64,000 nucleotides of DNA from Penium margaritaceum (GCA_023375785.1 SZWC01000081.1:284230-348229), one strand, 5' to 3'; shown: positions 36,548 through 48,709, numbered from the stretch's first letter. A program made the numbers and translations. The notes: generated by a model from the letters alone, not told the origin.

Positions 36548-37629
36548 TCTCGCACCGTGTCGTAGTTGGTTGGGAGTCCCCTCGGCAAGAGGAGGATGAA
36601 GCGCGTCTCTTCCACAGGCTTACCAGCCGCTCTTAGCTACTTTGCCAGCTCCTTTGCCCTGTCCAGGTACGTCTCCATCCCTTCACCACACTTCATTTTC
36701 AGCGCCATCATCTTCTCCTCCAAAAGTATGAGAATGCAGGATCCTTACTCTTATACTTTTTGCACAACGTGTCCCATTCCTCCTTTGCAATAGCCTTGTC
36801 ACTCACGTACTGAAGATGGGGGTTGGAAATGGTGTTGACAAGCAACATGTAGGCTTACCTGTCCTTCTTCCATTCTGTATACGTCGCTGGTACAGCTGTA
36901 GATGAATCTGCATCGGCTGTACACTTCTGAAGCGTCATCCTCGCCACCACGTACGCTGCGATGATGCCTTTTGCCTGTGAAGGCGGAGCACGCTCGTCGT
37001 CATTCACCACCTCCTACATGTCCCTCTCCTCTAAAAGGAGGCAGGTACAGATCTTCCAAAACGTGAAGTTGGCGCATCCTTCCAGCCTCTCAGAGGGCTG
37101 GGCTGCTGTTACCACGCCTGTTGCTGCCATTTTGAGCCTTGGTGATGCTCAACGCTGCCCTTGAGTGGCGGCGCTACCCCTGTTTATGCTGCTGCTTCTG
37201 CCAGAAATCTGTCTGACAGAAAATAGACCGTAGATGCAAGAAGACAGGGAATTTGAAAAAACTGAGTCCACCATTGGAAAATTCAGCTCAAAAATTTGCA
37301 GATTGACCCATAAAACAGGGTCATCAATAGGGGATTTTGAAAGATATGCCCTCTTGAAAATAGGGTATGCTTCTGCTTCTACTCCAACTCACACCAGCCA
37401 ACTTGTAAACGACGTTTCTCCCAAACTAATCGATGGAATGCACATATTTCTACACCAATGGAAAACGTAGGACAAATACTTCAATTTGCATATGCTACTT
37501 TTTCAATTTGAAACGAGAGAGTTATGGTCATCAGAAGGCGACAGTCTTACTCAGAGAGAAGAGTGTAGCCCTAGCCGATCTCTTTCTGAGCATAACTCTC
37601 AATCCGATCATTGGATCTTTGGCACGTCT
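36548..37629 (-). mobile_element. Family A fragment: gag and leader (copy A7)
   Basis: Gag reads leftwards from about 37133 to 36548, with blocks corresponding to FWKICTCLLLEE, VVNDDERAPP, QYVSDKAIAKEEWDT and EAYLDRAKEL. The leader follows at 37134-37629 with the AAAACGTCGTTTA and CAGGG blocks seen also at 22240-22860. It ends against a forward LTR fragment. Broken, with a moderate number of breaks. An almost identical block recurs at 44380-45256. Confidence 0.84.
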
Positions 37630-38051
37630 AAGGATTGCCTTGTCAGAGTGTGCTGACTAGGATAAAGATACATCTCTTTACTTTTTAGGTGAGGTGAGAT
37701 CCTTGTGTGCTAGCCATGGACACATGGCGATTCTCCATGGGTTTGTGGGTGATGTGACCACTAGGAGTGTGCCATAAGAGCATTCTCTAGCTCTCTAGGT
37801 CGTGTGCGACTGGTCAGCCTGATTGTTAGGCTAATTTCCTCCCTTGTGTGAGATTGTGGACTCTAGTGTGTGAGCCTTAGCCTCCATGGCTAAGTGGTGT
37901 CGCTTGTGAGAGGGCTGACTTGCCCAAGCTCTACCTTTATATGTACTCCATCATTTTGAGTGATTCAATAACCATCATTCAGCACAAGTGATGCCCTTTC
38001 AGTCCCACATGCTCGCTGCTCCAAGGCTCCCTCTCTCCTCTAGTTCCAACA
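37630..38051 (+). repeat. Family A LTR 3' half, forward
   Basis: From AAGGATTGCCTTGTCAGAGTG to the terminus GTTCCAACA. The following bases, TTTGG, equal the first bases of the family A primer site before the sequence switches to an inverted LTR. Confidence 0.85.
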
Positions 38052-38155
38052 TTTGGATATTTCTCCTATCAGGTCTTGACCCTAGACCTCTTGCCCTTTT
38101 TCTTTTCTCAGGCTAAGGCATGGAGCCATCACCCATGGCTACCCAGACATCGGTA
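38052..38155 (-). repeat. Family A LTR fragment, inverted
   Basis: Begins TTTGGATATTTCTCC and ends in CACCCAGACATCGGTAGT-like sequence, the inverted LTR interior. It stops at a gag fragment. The matching piece in the duplicated block (45680-45982) runs on to the LTR terminus. Confidence 0.8.
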
Positions 38156-38377
38156 GTGCCCCTCTTTTTGGCAATAGTGGCACTTGCTCTTCTTCTTGCC
38201 TCTCTGTTGTCCAGACTGCTGCTCCTGTTGCTGGCTGCATGAGCTCGTGGCTACAAAAGCTACATCACTACTGCCGCCGCATTTGCGCTTTACTGCATTG
38301 CGACGCAATTCCACCTGTACCAAGAGTGTGAAGATGAAGTCAAGGTCGAGAGTAGGCTGGCTCTCTAGCGTCTCTCG
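38156..38377 (-). mobile_element. Family A gag C-terminal fragment
   Basis: Reads leftwards from a TRETLESQPTLDLDFIFTL-type block to the zinc knuckle CHYCQKEGHY. It is flanked on the right by the 3' LTR of copy A8 at the gag site CGAGA. It is closely alike to 26762-26990. Confidence 0.82.
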
Positions 38378-39111
38378 TGTTGGATCTGGAGAAGACAAGG
38401 AGTCTTGGAACAGCGAGCATGTGGGACTGAAAAGGCATCAATTGTCCTGAAGAATGGTTGTTGAATCACTGAAAATGATGGAGTACATATAGAGCTAGAA
38501 CTTGGGCAAGTCAGCCCTCTCACAAGCCACACCACTTAGCCATGGAGGCTAAGGCTCACACACTAGAGTCCACAATCTCACACACGGGAGGAAATCAGGC
38601 TAACTATCAGGCTGACCAGTCACACACGACCTAGAGAGCTAGAGAATGCTCTCATGGCACACTCCTAGTGGGCACATCACCCACAAAGCCATGGAAAATT
38701 GCCATGTGTCCATGGCTAGCACACAAGGATCTCACCTCACCTAAAAAGCAAGGAGAGGTACCTTTATCCTAGTTAGCACACTCTGACAAGGCAATCCTAA
38801 GACCAAGGATCTTTTTGGATATTTCTCCCATCAGGTCTTGACCCTGGACCTCTTGCCTTTTTCTTTTCTCAGGCTAAGGCATGGAGCCATCACCCATGGC
38901 CACCCAGACATCGGCGGTCCATGACCCCTGAAACTTTGAAAATTCATATCTCCCAATCTGACCGTTGGATAGGCCTGAAACTTCGAATGTAGATAATTTG
39001 CCACTTGATCTTTCCAATGGTGAAGACGGATTGACAATCAGAGCAGGCATCTGGAATTTTCCTGCAACTTGCTGTGGACCTGAAATTGAGCCAGATGGCT
39101 CCTTTCCAACA
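38378..39111 (-). repeat. Family A 3' LTR of copy A8
   Basis: 734 bp; left end TGTTGGATCTGGAG, right end CTTTCCAACA. The left flank TCTCG (38373-38377) is gag sequence. Groups with 26028-26761 by a shared small indel. Confidence 0.88.
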
Positions 39112-40182
39112 ATCTCCCTCTTTGCCGCACTGAGAGTGGGCTGAGTCCACATGCCTTCATGCACAACTGCAGCTTCTCACGGGTCACTGGCTTTGTGCAA
39201 AAACCAGCGACCTGCCTAATGGTTGGAGTAAACTCCAGCTTGATAGCACCCTCCTACACCATGTGCCTGATGAAGTGATATGCGATGTCAATGTGCTTGG
39301 TGCGTGCATGGTGCTCAGGATTCTTGGCGAGTGCGATTGCACTCTGGTTGTCGACGCGCACAGGAACTGGAACTGCTATACTCCCACTCATCTCCGCCAT
39401 GAGACGTTGAAGCCAAACTACTTCCTTGGCTCCAAAGCTTAGAGAGACGTACTCAGCTTCCGTGCTCGAGGTGGCCACGACCACCTGTCGCTTGCTGCAC
39501 TAGCTGATGGCACCTCCATTCATAAGAAACACATGTCCAGAGATGGACTTGCGGGTCTCAGGATTCGAAGCCCAATCTGCATCTGTGTAGCCGATGACGA
39601 TGTTGTTGTTGCCGTTGTAGGTGATGCCGATGTTGATGGTTCCAGCAAGGTAGCGGAAGATCCGCTTCACTGCGTTCTGGTGCTCTAGTCCGGGATTAGC
39701 CATGTGCTGGCTAACAGTGCTCACAGCCTGTGCAAGATCTGGCCTGGTTGCCACCATCAGGTACATAAGATTGCCGACGGCGCTCTGGTACTTCTGCTGC
39801 TCAGCAGCATCTGCTTCCCCACTGAAGCTCACGAGGTACTGCCGCGTTTCCAACGGCGTGCCAATAGGTTTGGCCTCCGCCATGCCGAACCGATGCAGGA
39901 CGTCCTTGATATAGCGACTCTGCTGTAGAGAAAGAGAGCGTGATTTGCGGTCACGCGTGATCTGGATGCCGAGGAAGTATGATGCCTCCCCGAGATCAGA
40001 CATCTGGAAACGCTCCTCCATGGCCTCCTTCAACTCCTGCAGTAAAGACATAATGTTGGAAAGGAGGAGCATGTCATCCACATAGACAAGGATGATGAGG
40101 ATCTCAGACTCATGCTGCCAGCGATACACGCTGTAGTCACACTTGTTGCGCTCAAACCCCATGCACAACAACGCCGCATCCA

Positions 40183-40614
40183 ACTTCTGGTTCCAAGCAG
40201 GCAAAGTTTGCTTTAGGGCGTACAGCGACTTCTGCAGCTTGCAAACCGGGTGCTCCTGGCCATCCATGACGAACCCCTCCGGCTGCTCCATGTAGATCTC
40301 CTCCTCCAAGTCACCATTCAAGAATGCCGTCTTGACATCCATGTGGTGAACCTCNNNNNNNNNNNNNNNNNNNNNNNNNNNNNNNNNNNNNNNNNNNNNN
40401 NNNNNNNNNNNNNNNNNNNNNNNNNNNNNNNNNNNNNNNNNNACTTCTGGTTCCAAGCAGGCAAAGTTTGCTTTAGGGCGTACAGCGACTTCTGCAGCTT
40501 GCAAACCGGGTGCTCCTGGCCATCCATGACGAACCCCTCCGGCTGCTCCATGTAGATCTCCTCCTCCAAGTCACCATTCAAGAATGCCGTCTTGACATCC
40601 ATGTGGTGAACCTC
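40183..40614. other. Assembly gap with unmerged duplicated flanks
   Basis: 172 bases at 40183-40354 recur identically at 40443-40614 around an 88-base N run (40355-40442). The likely truth is one copy with no gap. Confidence 0.87.
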
Positions 40615-43056
40615 GAAGTCCTCAGCTGCTGCATAAGAGAGGAGCATGCGCACAGAGGCAAACTTTGTAACAGGGGCAAAAGTTTTTGTGTAGTCGATGC
40701 CCTCCTGCTGCGAGTAGCCCTTGGCGACCAGCCTCGCCTTGTACTTTTCCAGGTAACTATCTGCTCCCCGCTTCTTCTTGAACACCCACTTGCACTTGAT
40801 CACCTTATGTCCAGGTGGATGCTCAGTCAGCTTCCACGTGCCATTGTCCAGCTGCGACTGTATCTCTTGCTGCACGGCTTGCGCCCAATCTGCTGCATCC
40901 GGCGCAGCCATGGCCTCCTTGTATGACGTTGGCTCATCTGAATCTACTGCAACTCCGACATTCATCTATTCTGGTTTCTGCAGCATCCAGAAATGGCCGC
41001 GCTCACCAGGCTTGTAACGCACCGTAAGAGGGTACATGCGACCTGGTGCTGGAGCGTTAGCGGGCGGCTGGCGCGGTGCTGCTGGCACAACTGCTGCTGC
41101 TGGTGGTGTTACATCTCCCTCCTCTGCTTCTGCCGGTGAGGCTGCTGTATATGCTGCATCAGACATGGGAGAGTAGAGTGATTCTCCCACTGTCACAGTA
41201 GAGGAAGGATCGGGAGAGAGTGGGTCAGGAAGGATTTCTGCTCCCACTGTCTCGTCAGCTGCTGGTTCTGGTACCTCTTCACAGACAATGTTGGTGCCGA
41301 TGACGTTGCTCTCGTTGAAGATGACATCCCTGGAGATGATGACGTGGCCTATATCCCTCTCGTAGAGGCGATAGGCCTTGCCACATCATAGCCAATCATC
41401 AGCATCTGCGCACTCTTTGCATCCCATTTCTACCGCTTCTCCTTGGGCACGTGCATGTGCGCCAGGCTGCCAAATGCTCAGAGATGACCCACGCTCGGTT
41501 TCTTGCTTAACCACGCCTCGTACGGCGTCATCTGCTCCAACGCCTTAGTTGGACTGCGGTTCTTGATGTAGACCGCAGTGCTCGCAGCTTTAGCCCAGAA
41601 GTCGTAGGTCAGCCGAGCCACGTGTAGCATGGAGCGCGCCGACTCCACAATGGTACGGTTGGCGCGTTCTGCTACACCGTTCTGCTGCGGCAAGTACGGC
41701 GCGGTACGTTGCGCCTTGATGCCAGCTGCTTCGAGGTAGTCCTAGAACTCCTTGCTCAGGTACTCTCCACCGCGATCGCTGCGCAGCGCCTTGATTTTCT
41801 TGCCAGTCTGGTTCTCCACCATGGCCTTGAACTCCTTGAACCTATCAAAGCATTGGTCCTTGGAACGAAGGAAGTATACAGCAGTGTAACGGCTGAAATC
41901 ATCAATGAAGGTCAGGAAAAACCTAAAGCCTCCAAAGCTCTGGGTCTGCATCGGTCCGCACAAGTCCGTGTGGACCAGCTCTAACACCTCCTTCGCACGC
42001 TCCCCTGCTCCCGAGAATGCCTCCCGGTGCTTCTTCCCCTCCAAACAGCCGATGCACAACTACCGCTCAAAGTTAGAGATGGTAGGCAGGTCACACACCA
42101 TCTGTTTTGCTTGAAGCTGCTGCAAGGTGCGCATGCCAATGTGGCCGTAGCGCGAATGCCAGATCTCGCCATCTGTCGCCTGCACCACTGCTGCAAGACT
42201 CTACTCACGCGGGATCTTGGTCCTCCCCAGCAGGCGGTACATGTCGCCCTCCTTCACCGACCTGGCCAACTCCTCTCATGATTCCTTGTCGAGGATGTAG
42301 CCATAGTCGTCGTCAAAGACGACTCGTAGTCCTGTGTTGGTGAGAGCGGAAATTGAGAGAAGATTGAATGTAGCATTAGGTACGTACAGCACGCCATGGA
42401 ACACTCCCACTTCAATGCCAGACGGGGTCTCCAACCACATCTCCACAATCCCAATCCCCTCAGCATACACCACGCGATCATCACCCAAAACGATAGGACG
42501 GGGCGGGATGGACAGCAACTGCGTAAACCACTCCTTGTGGTGCGTCAGACTCTTGCTACACCCAGAGACTTTGTACCACTCCAGATCCGCCTTCTCCTTC
42601 AGCGACATGTCAGATTTCGCCATGAAGAGGCGGTCGCACACCTCCTTGGCCACGTTCATGTTACCAAAATGGCGCACGCTGGTCTGGTTCTACTGGTGCT
42701 GCTGCTGGTGCTGTTGACGTTACTGTGACTGTTGCTACTGTTGCTGTGGAGATTGCTACTTTTGCTTCTGCTGCTGCTGCTCCTTCTGGTCCCTCTTGAA
42801 CTTGGAGCACTCTTTCTTGTAGTGCCCCTCTTTCTGGCAATAATGGCACTTGCCCTTCTTGCCTCTCTGCTTCCCGGACTACTGCTGCTGCTGGTTGCGT
42901 GAGCCCATCGCCATGAAAGCTGCTTCATTGCTGCTATTGCCGCCATTGCGTTTTGCGGCATTACGACGCAGTTCCACCTGCACTAGGTGTGTGCAGATGA
43001 AGTCGAGGTCGAGAGTTGGCTGGCACTCCAGCGTCTCTTGCACCGTGTCATAGCTG

Positions 43057-43585
43057 GTTGGGAGTCCCCTCAGCAAGAGGAGGATGAAGCGCGTCTCTTC
43101 CATAGGGTTGCCGGCCGCTCTCAGCTGCTTTGCCAGCTCCTTTGCCCTGTCCAGGTACGCCTCCATCCCTTCACCACCCTGCATTTTCAGCGCTATCATC
43201 TTTTCCTCCAAAAGCATGAGGAATGCAGGATCCTTGCTCTCATACTTCTTGCACAACGTGTCCCACCCCTCCTTTGCAGTAGCCTTGTCACTCACGTACT
43301 GAAGATGCGAGTTGGAGATANGTTGGGAGTCCCCTCAGCAAGAGGAGGATGAAGCGCGTCTCTTCCATAGGGTTGCCGGCCGCTCTCAGCTGCTTTGCCA
43401 GCTCCTTTGCCCTGTCCAGGTACGCCTCCATCCCTTCACCACCCTGCATTTTCAGCGCTATCATCTTTTCCTCCAAAAGCATGAGGAATGCAGGATCCTT
43501 GCTCTCATACTTCTTGCACAACGTGTCCCACCCCTCCTTTGCAGTAGCCTTGTCACTCACGTACTGAAGATGCGAGTTGGAGATA
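43057..43585. other. Assembly duplication around a single N
   Basis: 264 bases (43057-43320) recur at 43322-43585 with one N (43321) between them, inside the gag of copy A8. It has the same signature as the other N sites, so it is probably a contig-join artefact. Confidence 0.88.
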
Positions 43586-43726
43586 GTGTTGACAAGCAAC
43601 CTGTAGGCCTACCTATCCTTCTTCCACTCCTCATACGCCGCCGCTGCAGTCAAATTTGGTCAAGGTTTGACCCTAACCCGTCACTCTCAAAGTGACAGCC
43701 TGTGCTGGCTGAATCTGGCAGAATCT

Positions 43727-43741
43727 GGCTCTGATACCAAA
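43727..43741 (-). promoter_or_regulatory. Primer-binding site of copy A8 (tRNA-iMet 3' end type)
   Basis: Minus strand TTTGGTATCAGAGCC directly inside the 5' LTR, an exact match to the complement of the initiator tRNA-Met 3' end. Confidence 0.88.
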
Positions 43742-44368
43742 TGTTGGATCTGGAGGAGACAAGGAGTCTTGCAGTAGCGAGCATGTGGGACTGAAAGGGC
43801 ATCAGTTGTGCTGAAGAATGGTTGTTGAATCACTCAAAATGATGGAGTACATAAAGAGCTAGAGCTTGGGCAAGTCAGCCCTCTCACAAGCCACACCTCT
43901 TAGCCATGGAGGCTAAGGCTCACACCCTAGAGTCCACAATCTCACACAAGGGAGGAAATCAGCCTAACAATCAAGCTGTCCAGTAACACACGACCTAGAG
44001 AGCTAGAGAATGCTCTCATGGCACACTCCTAGTGGTCACATCACCCACAAACCCATGGAGAATAGCCATGTGTCCATGGCTAGCACACAGGGATCTCACC
44101 TCACCTAAAAAGTAAGGAGAGGTACCTTTATCCTAGTCAGCACACTCTGACAAGGCAATCCTAAGACCAAGGACCTTTTGGATATTTCTCTCATCACTTG
44201 ACCCTGGAGCTCTTGCTTTTTTCTTTTCTCAGGCTAAGGCATGGAGCCATCACCCATGGCCACCCAGACATCGGCGGTCCATGACCCCGGAAACTTGGAA
44301 AATTCATATCTCCCAATCCGATTGTTGGATCGGCCTGAAACTTGGACTGTAGATAATTTGCCACCTGA
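43742..44368 (-). repeat. Family A 5' LTR of copy A8, outer part missing
   Basis: Starts TGTTGGATCTGGAGGAG and follows the LTR to the ATAATTTGCCACCTGAT block, where it meets gag. Its private variants match the LTR at 35815-36547. Confidence 0.86.
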
Positions 44369-45256
44369 TAATTTGCCTCTCATACTTCTTGCACAACGTG
44401 TCCCATTCCTCCTTTGCAATAGCCTTGTCACTCACGTACTGAAGATGCGGGTTGGAAATGGTGTGGACAAGCAAGCTGTAGGCTTGCCTGACCTTCTCCC
44501 ACTCCGTATACGTCGCTGGTACAGCTGCAGATGAATCTGCATCGGCTTCACACTTCTGAAGCATCATCCTCGCCACCACGTGCGCTGCGATGATGCCTTT
44601 TGCCTGTGGAGGCGGAGCACGCTCGTCGTCGTTCACCACCTCCTACATGTCCCTCTCCTCTAAAAGGAAGCGGGTACAGATCTTCCAAAACGTGAAGTTG
44701 GCGCATCCTTCCAGCCTCTCGGAGGGCTGGGCTGCTGTTACCACACCTCTTGCTGCCATTTTGAGCGTTGGTGATGCTCAAGCTGCCCTTGAGTGGCGGC
44801 GCTACCCCTGTTTATGCTGCTGCTTCTGCCAGAAATCTGTCTGACAGAATATGGACCGTAGATGCAATAAGACAGGGATTTTGAAAAAACTGAGTCCACC
44901 ATTGGAAAATTCAGCTCAAAAAATTACAGATTGACCCATAAAACAGGGTCATCAATAGGGGGTTTTGAAAGATATGCCTTCTTGAAAACAGGGTATGCTT
45001 CTGCTTCTACTCCAACTCAGACCAGCCAACTTGTAAACGACGTTTCTCCCAAACTAATCGATGGAATGCACATATGTTTACACCAATGGAAAACGTAGGA
45101 CAAATACTTCAATTTGCATATGCTACTTTTTCAATTTGAAATGAGAGAGTTATGGTCATCACAAGGCGACAGTCTTACTCAGAGAGAAGAGTGTAGCCCT
45201 GGCCGATCTCGTTTTGAGCATAACTCTCAATCCGATCATTGGATCTTTGGCACGTC
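44369..45256 (-). mobile_element. Family A fragment: gag and leader (copy A9), duplicate of A7
   Basis: Gag N-terminal part at about 44380-44763 and leader to 45256. Base for base it is very like 36770-37629, including the joint to a forward LTR fragment. Broken in the same style, with a moderate number of breaks. Confidence 0.84.
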
Positions 45257-45679
45257 TAAGGATTGCCTTGTCAGAGTGTGCTGACTAGGATAAAGATACC
45301 TCTCTTTACTTTTTAGGTGAGGTGAGATCCTTGTGTGCTAGCCATGGACACATGGCGATTCTCCATGGGTTTGTGGGTGATGTGACCACTAGGAGTGTGC
45401 CATAAGAGCATTCTCTAGCTCTCTAGGTCGTGTGCGACTGGTCAGCCTGATTGTTAGGCTGATTTCCTCCCTTGTGTGAGATTGTGGACTCTAGTGTGTG
45501 AGCCTTAGCCTCCATGGCTAAGTGGTGTCGCTTGTGAGAGGGCTGACTTGCCCAAGCTCTAGCTCTATATGTACTCCATCATTTTGAGTGATTCAATAAC
45601 CATCATTCAGCACAAGTGATGCCCTTTCAGTCTCACATGCTCGCTGTTCTAAGGCTCCCTCTCTCCTTCAGTTCCAACA
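45257..45679 (+). repeat. Family A LTR 3' half, forward (duplicate)
   Basis: Counterpart of 37630-38051 with the same start joint and the same TTCCAACA end followed by TTTGG. Confidence 0.85.
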
Positions 45680-45982
45680 TTTGGATATTTCTCCTATCAG
45701 GTCTTGACCCTGGACCTCTTGCCCTTTTTCTTTTCTCAGGCTAAGGCATGGAGCCATCACCCATGGCCACCCAAACATCGGTAGTCCATGACCCAAGAAA
45801 CTTCGAAAATTGATATCTCCCAATCTGACTGTTGGATCGGCCTTAAACTCCGACCGTCAATAATTTGCCACCTGATCTTTCCAGTGGTAAAGTCAGATTG
45901 AAGATCAAAACAAGCATTTTGTAGTTTCCTGGAACGTGCTCCTGTGGACCTGAAACTGAGCCGGATGGCTCCTTTCCCAACA
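45680..45982 (-). repeat. Family A LTR fragment, inverted (duplicate, longer)
   Basis: Counterpart of 38052-38155 but running on to the LTR outer terminus CTTTCCCAACA at 45982, where family B sequence begins. Confidence 0.83.
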
Positions 45983-48709
45983 GCACCATCTGCCAATTCT
46001 TAGATACTTGATCACCTGAGTCGAGCAATAGAATCCAATCTCCTGATTTGGGAGCATGGACACGATCTAGTGGCTCTCCCTTGTCGAGCATCCTTTTGTT
46101 AAACTAAAACTCTCGAGATGAACTTTCCAGTCCCACAGCTTGTACGCCTTATGTGTAGTTTCTTAGTGGACCATTACACACTTGCGAAAGCGTATATCCA
46201 GTTTGCCACTTCCTTCTCCTATTTGGACCTTTGCCCAGGCAGTGCAGGTAGAGATCCTCAAGTATGAGGCATGTGGTTTCTTTCTACACCAAGTCTCTTG
46301 TAGCATCCTCTGTTCCTTCTCTTGCTGCTTCTTACCACACCTTCCAAATGCGGCTGCCAGAGTGAAATTCACAAGGTAGCAAGCAGTTCTTGCAGCTTCA
46401 CGCTTGAAGCAAGGTGGGGATTTGGCATCAAAGAGCATACTTTGTGTCATGCCGAGGATAGTCTGTTTCATCCGCTCTACAATGCCATTGCTCTGGGAGG
46501 TATAAGGTGTGATGTTCTGGTTGTTGATGCCGTGTTGGCTCAACCAGCCTGTACACGCCTCGTACTCACCATTGTTGTCCGCTTGCATTCCCTTGACCTT
46601 CTTGCTCGTCTGCCACTCTACTATGGCAACAAACTCTTGCAGCTTCTCCTTGACCCTCGCTGTGTCTTGAGGAAGTAGATCCACATCTTGCGACTGTCGT
46701 CATCAACAAAAATTAGGAAATACTTGGTGTCACCATTTGAGGGAGTGCGGAATGCTCTGTAAATATCAGAGTGAATCAGGTCTAAGATTGCTACCGCACG
46801 TTACCCATTGTACCCAACTGGCTTTCTCCTTGCCTTGCTTTGGAGGCATGACTCACACAGCTTCTTGTACTTTTCCTCATCCGTAGCCTTGCATCCCTTC
46901 ATTCCATGAACCACTTTGTGTTGCTTCATAGCTTACAGTGTGCTATCAATCACATGGCCAAAGCGCTTGTGCCACAGCTCAATATCTCTGCATTTGGTCG
47001 AGTTGGCCGCCATGGTGATAGCCTATATTGCAACATCATGCTTTGAAGGGTTGGGCTGTTCAGCCACCACATATCCTTCATTTGTACTTTTAAGGAGCTT
47101 GACTTGAAGCACGTAGAAAATTGGGACCTGTGCGAGAAGACTCTTCTTGGCATAAGAGATCTTGATGTCCTTGTTCTTGATAATTATGGCCTTCTCCTCC
47201 ATGAAGATAACCGTCATGTTTTGGTCTATGATTTTGGATATAGACAAGAGGCCTGTTACAATAGACGACATGTAGACGAAGTTCTCTAGCTTCAAGCATT
47301 TTTCACCACCATTCACATTGATACTGATCAACTTATAGCGTTCACCTTGTGGATGGAAAAGGCTACCATTGGCATACCCAAAGCGACGTTCAGTATCCCC
47401 GATGGAGATGAACCCATCCTTCTCCCTTGAAGATGAGTGGTTCATGCCAAAGTCGAGCCCATAGGCTCCACGCTTCAGTAGTGTTACTTCCTTGGTTGTC
47501 GGTTCGCTCTCATCCATCATGTTCGTCAACTCCTTAGCTTTTCTTTTGTCCTCGTTCTTACCACCATGATCTCCGTCTTCCTTATTGGAAGTCCTACACT
47601 CTTGCGCCCAATGTCCAGGCTTGTCACGGTTATGGCACTTCCCAGGACGCTTTGAACCCTTTCCACTGCCACCATTTTTGCTTCCTCCACCACCACCGCT
47701 TCCGCTGCTGCTCTAACCAGAAGAGGAGTTGTTTCCATGGCCACCATAACATGTATCATAGGCTGAAATGTTAGCCTCAATGTTGCTGAGACGCATGGTC
47801 TCATTGCGATATATTCCAATATTGCCTCATATGTCAAATCCTCCTCCTTCAAACTGCCAAAACCGATGATCACAGGACCCCAGCTTTCATGCAACACCAT
47901 GTGGGAGATCATGGCCTACATGTTGGTGTTGATTTTCCTCTTCATTTGGGTCACTTGTCGTAGCAGTCCTTGAAACTGTAGTAGGAAGTCTACAATCGAC
48001 TCTCTCGTCCACCCTTGTCGAAATCAGTTTCTGAAGGATGAAGAGGAAATTTGCAAGAGCCGTTGATTAGTGTACATGTGATGCCTTGGAGAGGGACATG
48101 TGACTCATGCACTCATGTCACAAGAATCGCAAGAGCCATGTCATTTTTGATACTCCACGCTTCAGATCCAGCATCATTTTTTGGAGGTTTCAACCTTTTC
48201 TCTAAAGAATATCAACATGTAGCCATGCATCCTCATGACAATCCCAGATTACCATTTCTACAAGGGAAAACCTATTCTTGTGAACTTTGACATCCCACTG
48301 TTGACCTAGTCAAGAGTGAGCGTTGTAGATATTGTCACACTATTTTTCTGCTTCTCTTCTTCTCTGCTTTGTTGAGGCAGATGTAGGTTAAAGTAGGCTA
48401 TTATCTGCTACCGGTTCACAAAGTACACATCTGTCACTTATCCCTTAGTCGTTAATCACCTGTAAACAGAGAAGAACATACTCTTGTGAACCCAGGGACG
48501 TACCTCCAAGGGGAGAGCTTATCCTCGTTAGGGTCCAAGGTTCAATCCTCCAAGGATAGAGCTTGTCCTTGGCCCTTATTTGCTAATTGCTAGCACTCGT
48601 CGTTGGAGCTGATGGACGAGATAGAGCAGATGGAGCTGATGGAGCTGATGTGTGCTGCATAACCAGAGAGGGTGAGAGAGCACGTAAAAGTGTACCTTAC
48701 AACTGGTCA

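Larger units (their letters stand above)
38378..44368 (-). mobile_element. Family A copia element with gag, integrase, RT, RNase H and LTRs (copy A8), broken
   Basis: The most complete family A copy. Reading leftwards: 5' LTR 43742-44368 (outer end lost), primer site 43727-43741, short leader, gag (about 42870-43640, with FLMLLEEKMIALKMQGGEGMEAYL-type and ETLECQPTLDLDFICTHLVQVEL blocks), and zinc knuckle near 42810-42860 followed by a Gln-rich stretch. Then protease (about 42540-42640), pre-integrase (about 42000-42280), integrase (about 41480-42000), acidic linker (about 41040-41280), RT (about 40020-40965), RNase H (about 39250-39620), PPT and 3' LTR 38378-39111. It is broken, with a moderate number of breaks. 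Two assembly artefacts lie inside it. Confidence 0.9.

Noticed and set aside
33961-36552. Target duplication around copy A6
   Set aside because: The flanks CTCCT and TCTCG do not match; the 3' side seems to have been exchanged by recombination.
43057-43585. Tandem duplication within gag
   Set aside because: The copies are identical and meet at a single N, the same pattern as the other four N sites. An assembly artefact is far likelier.
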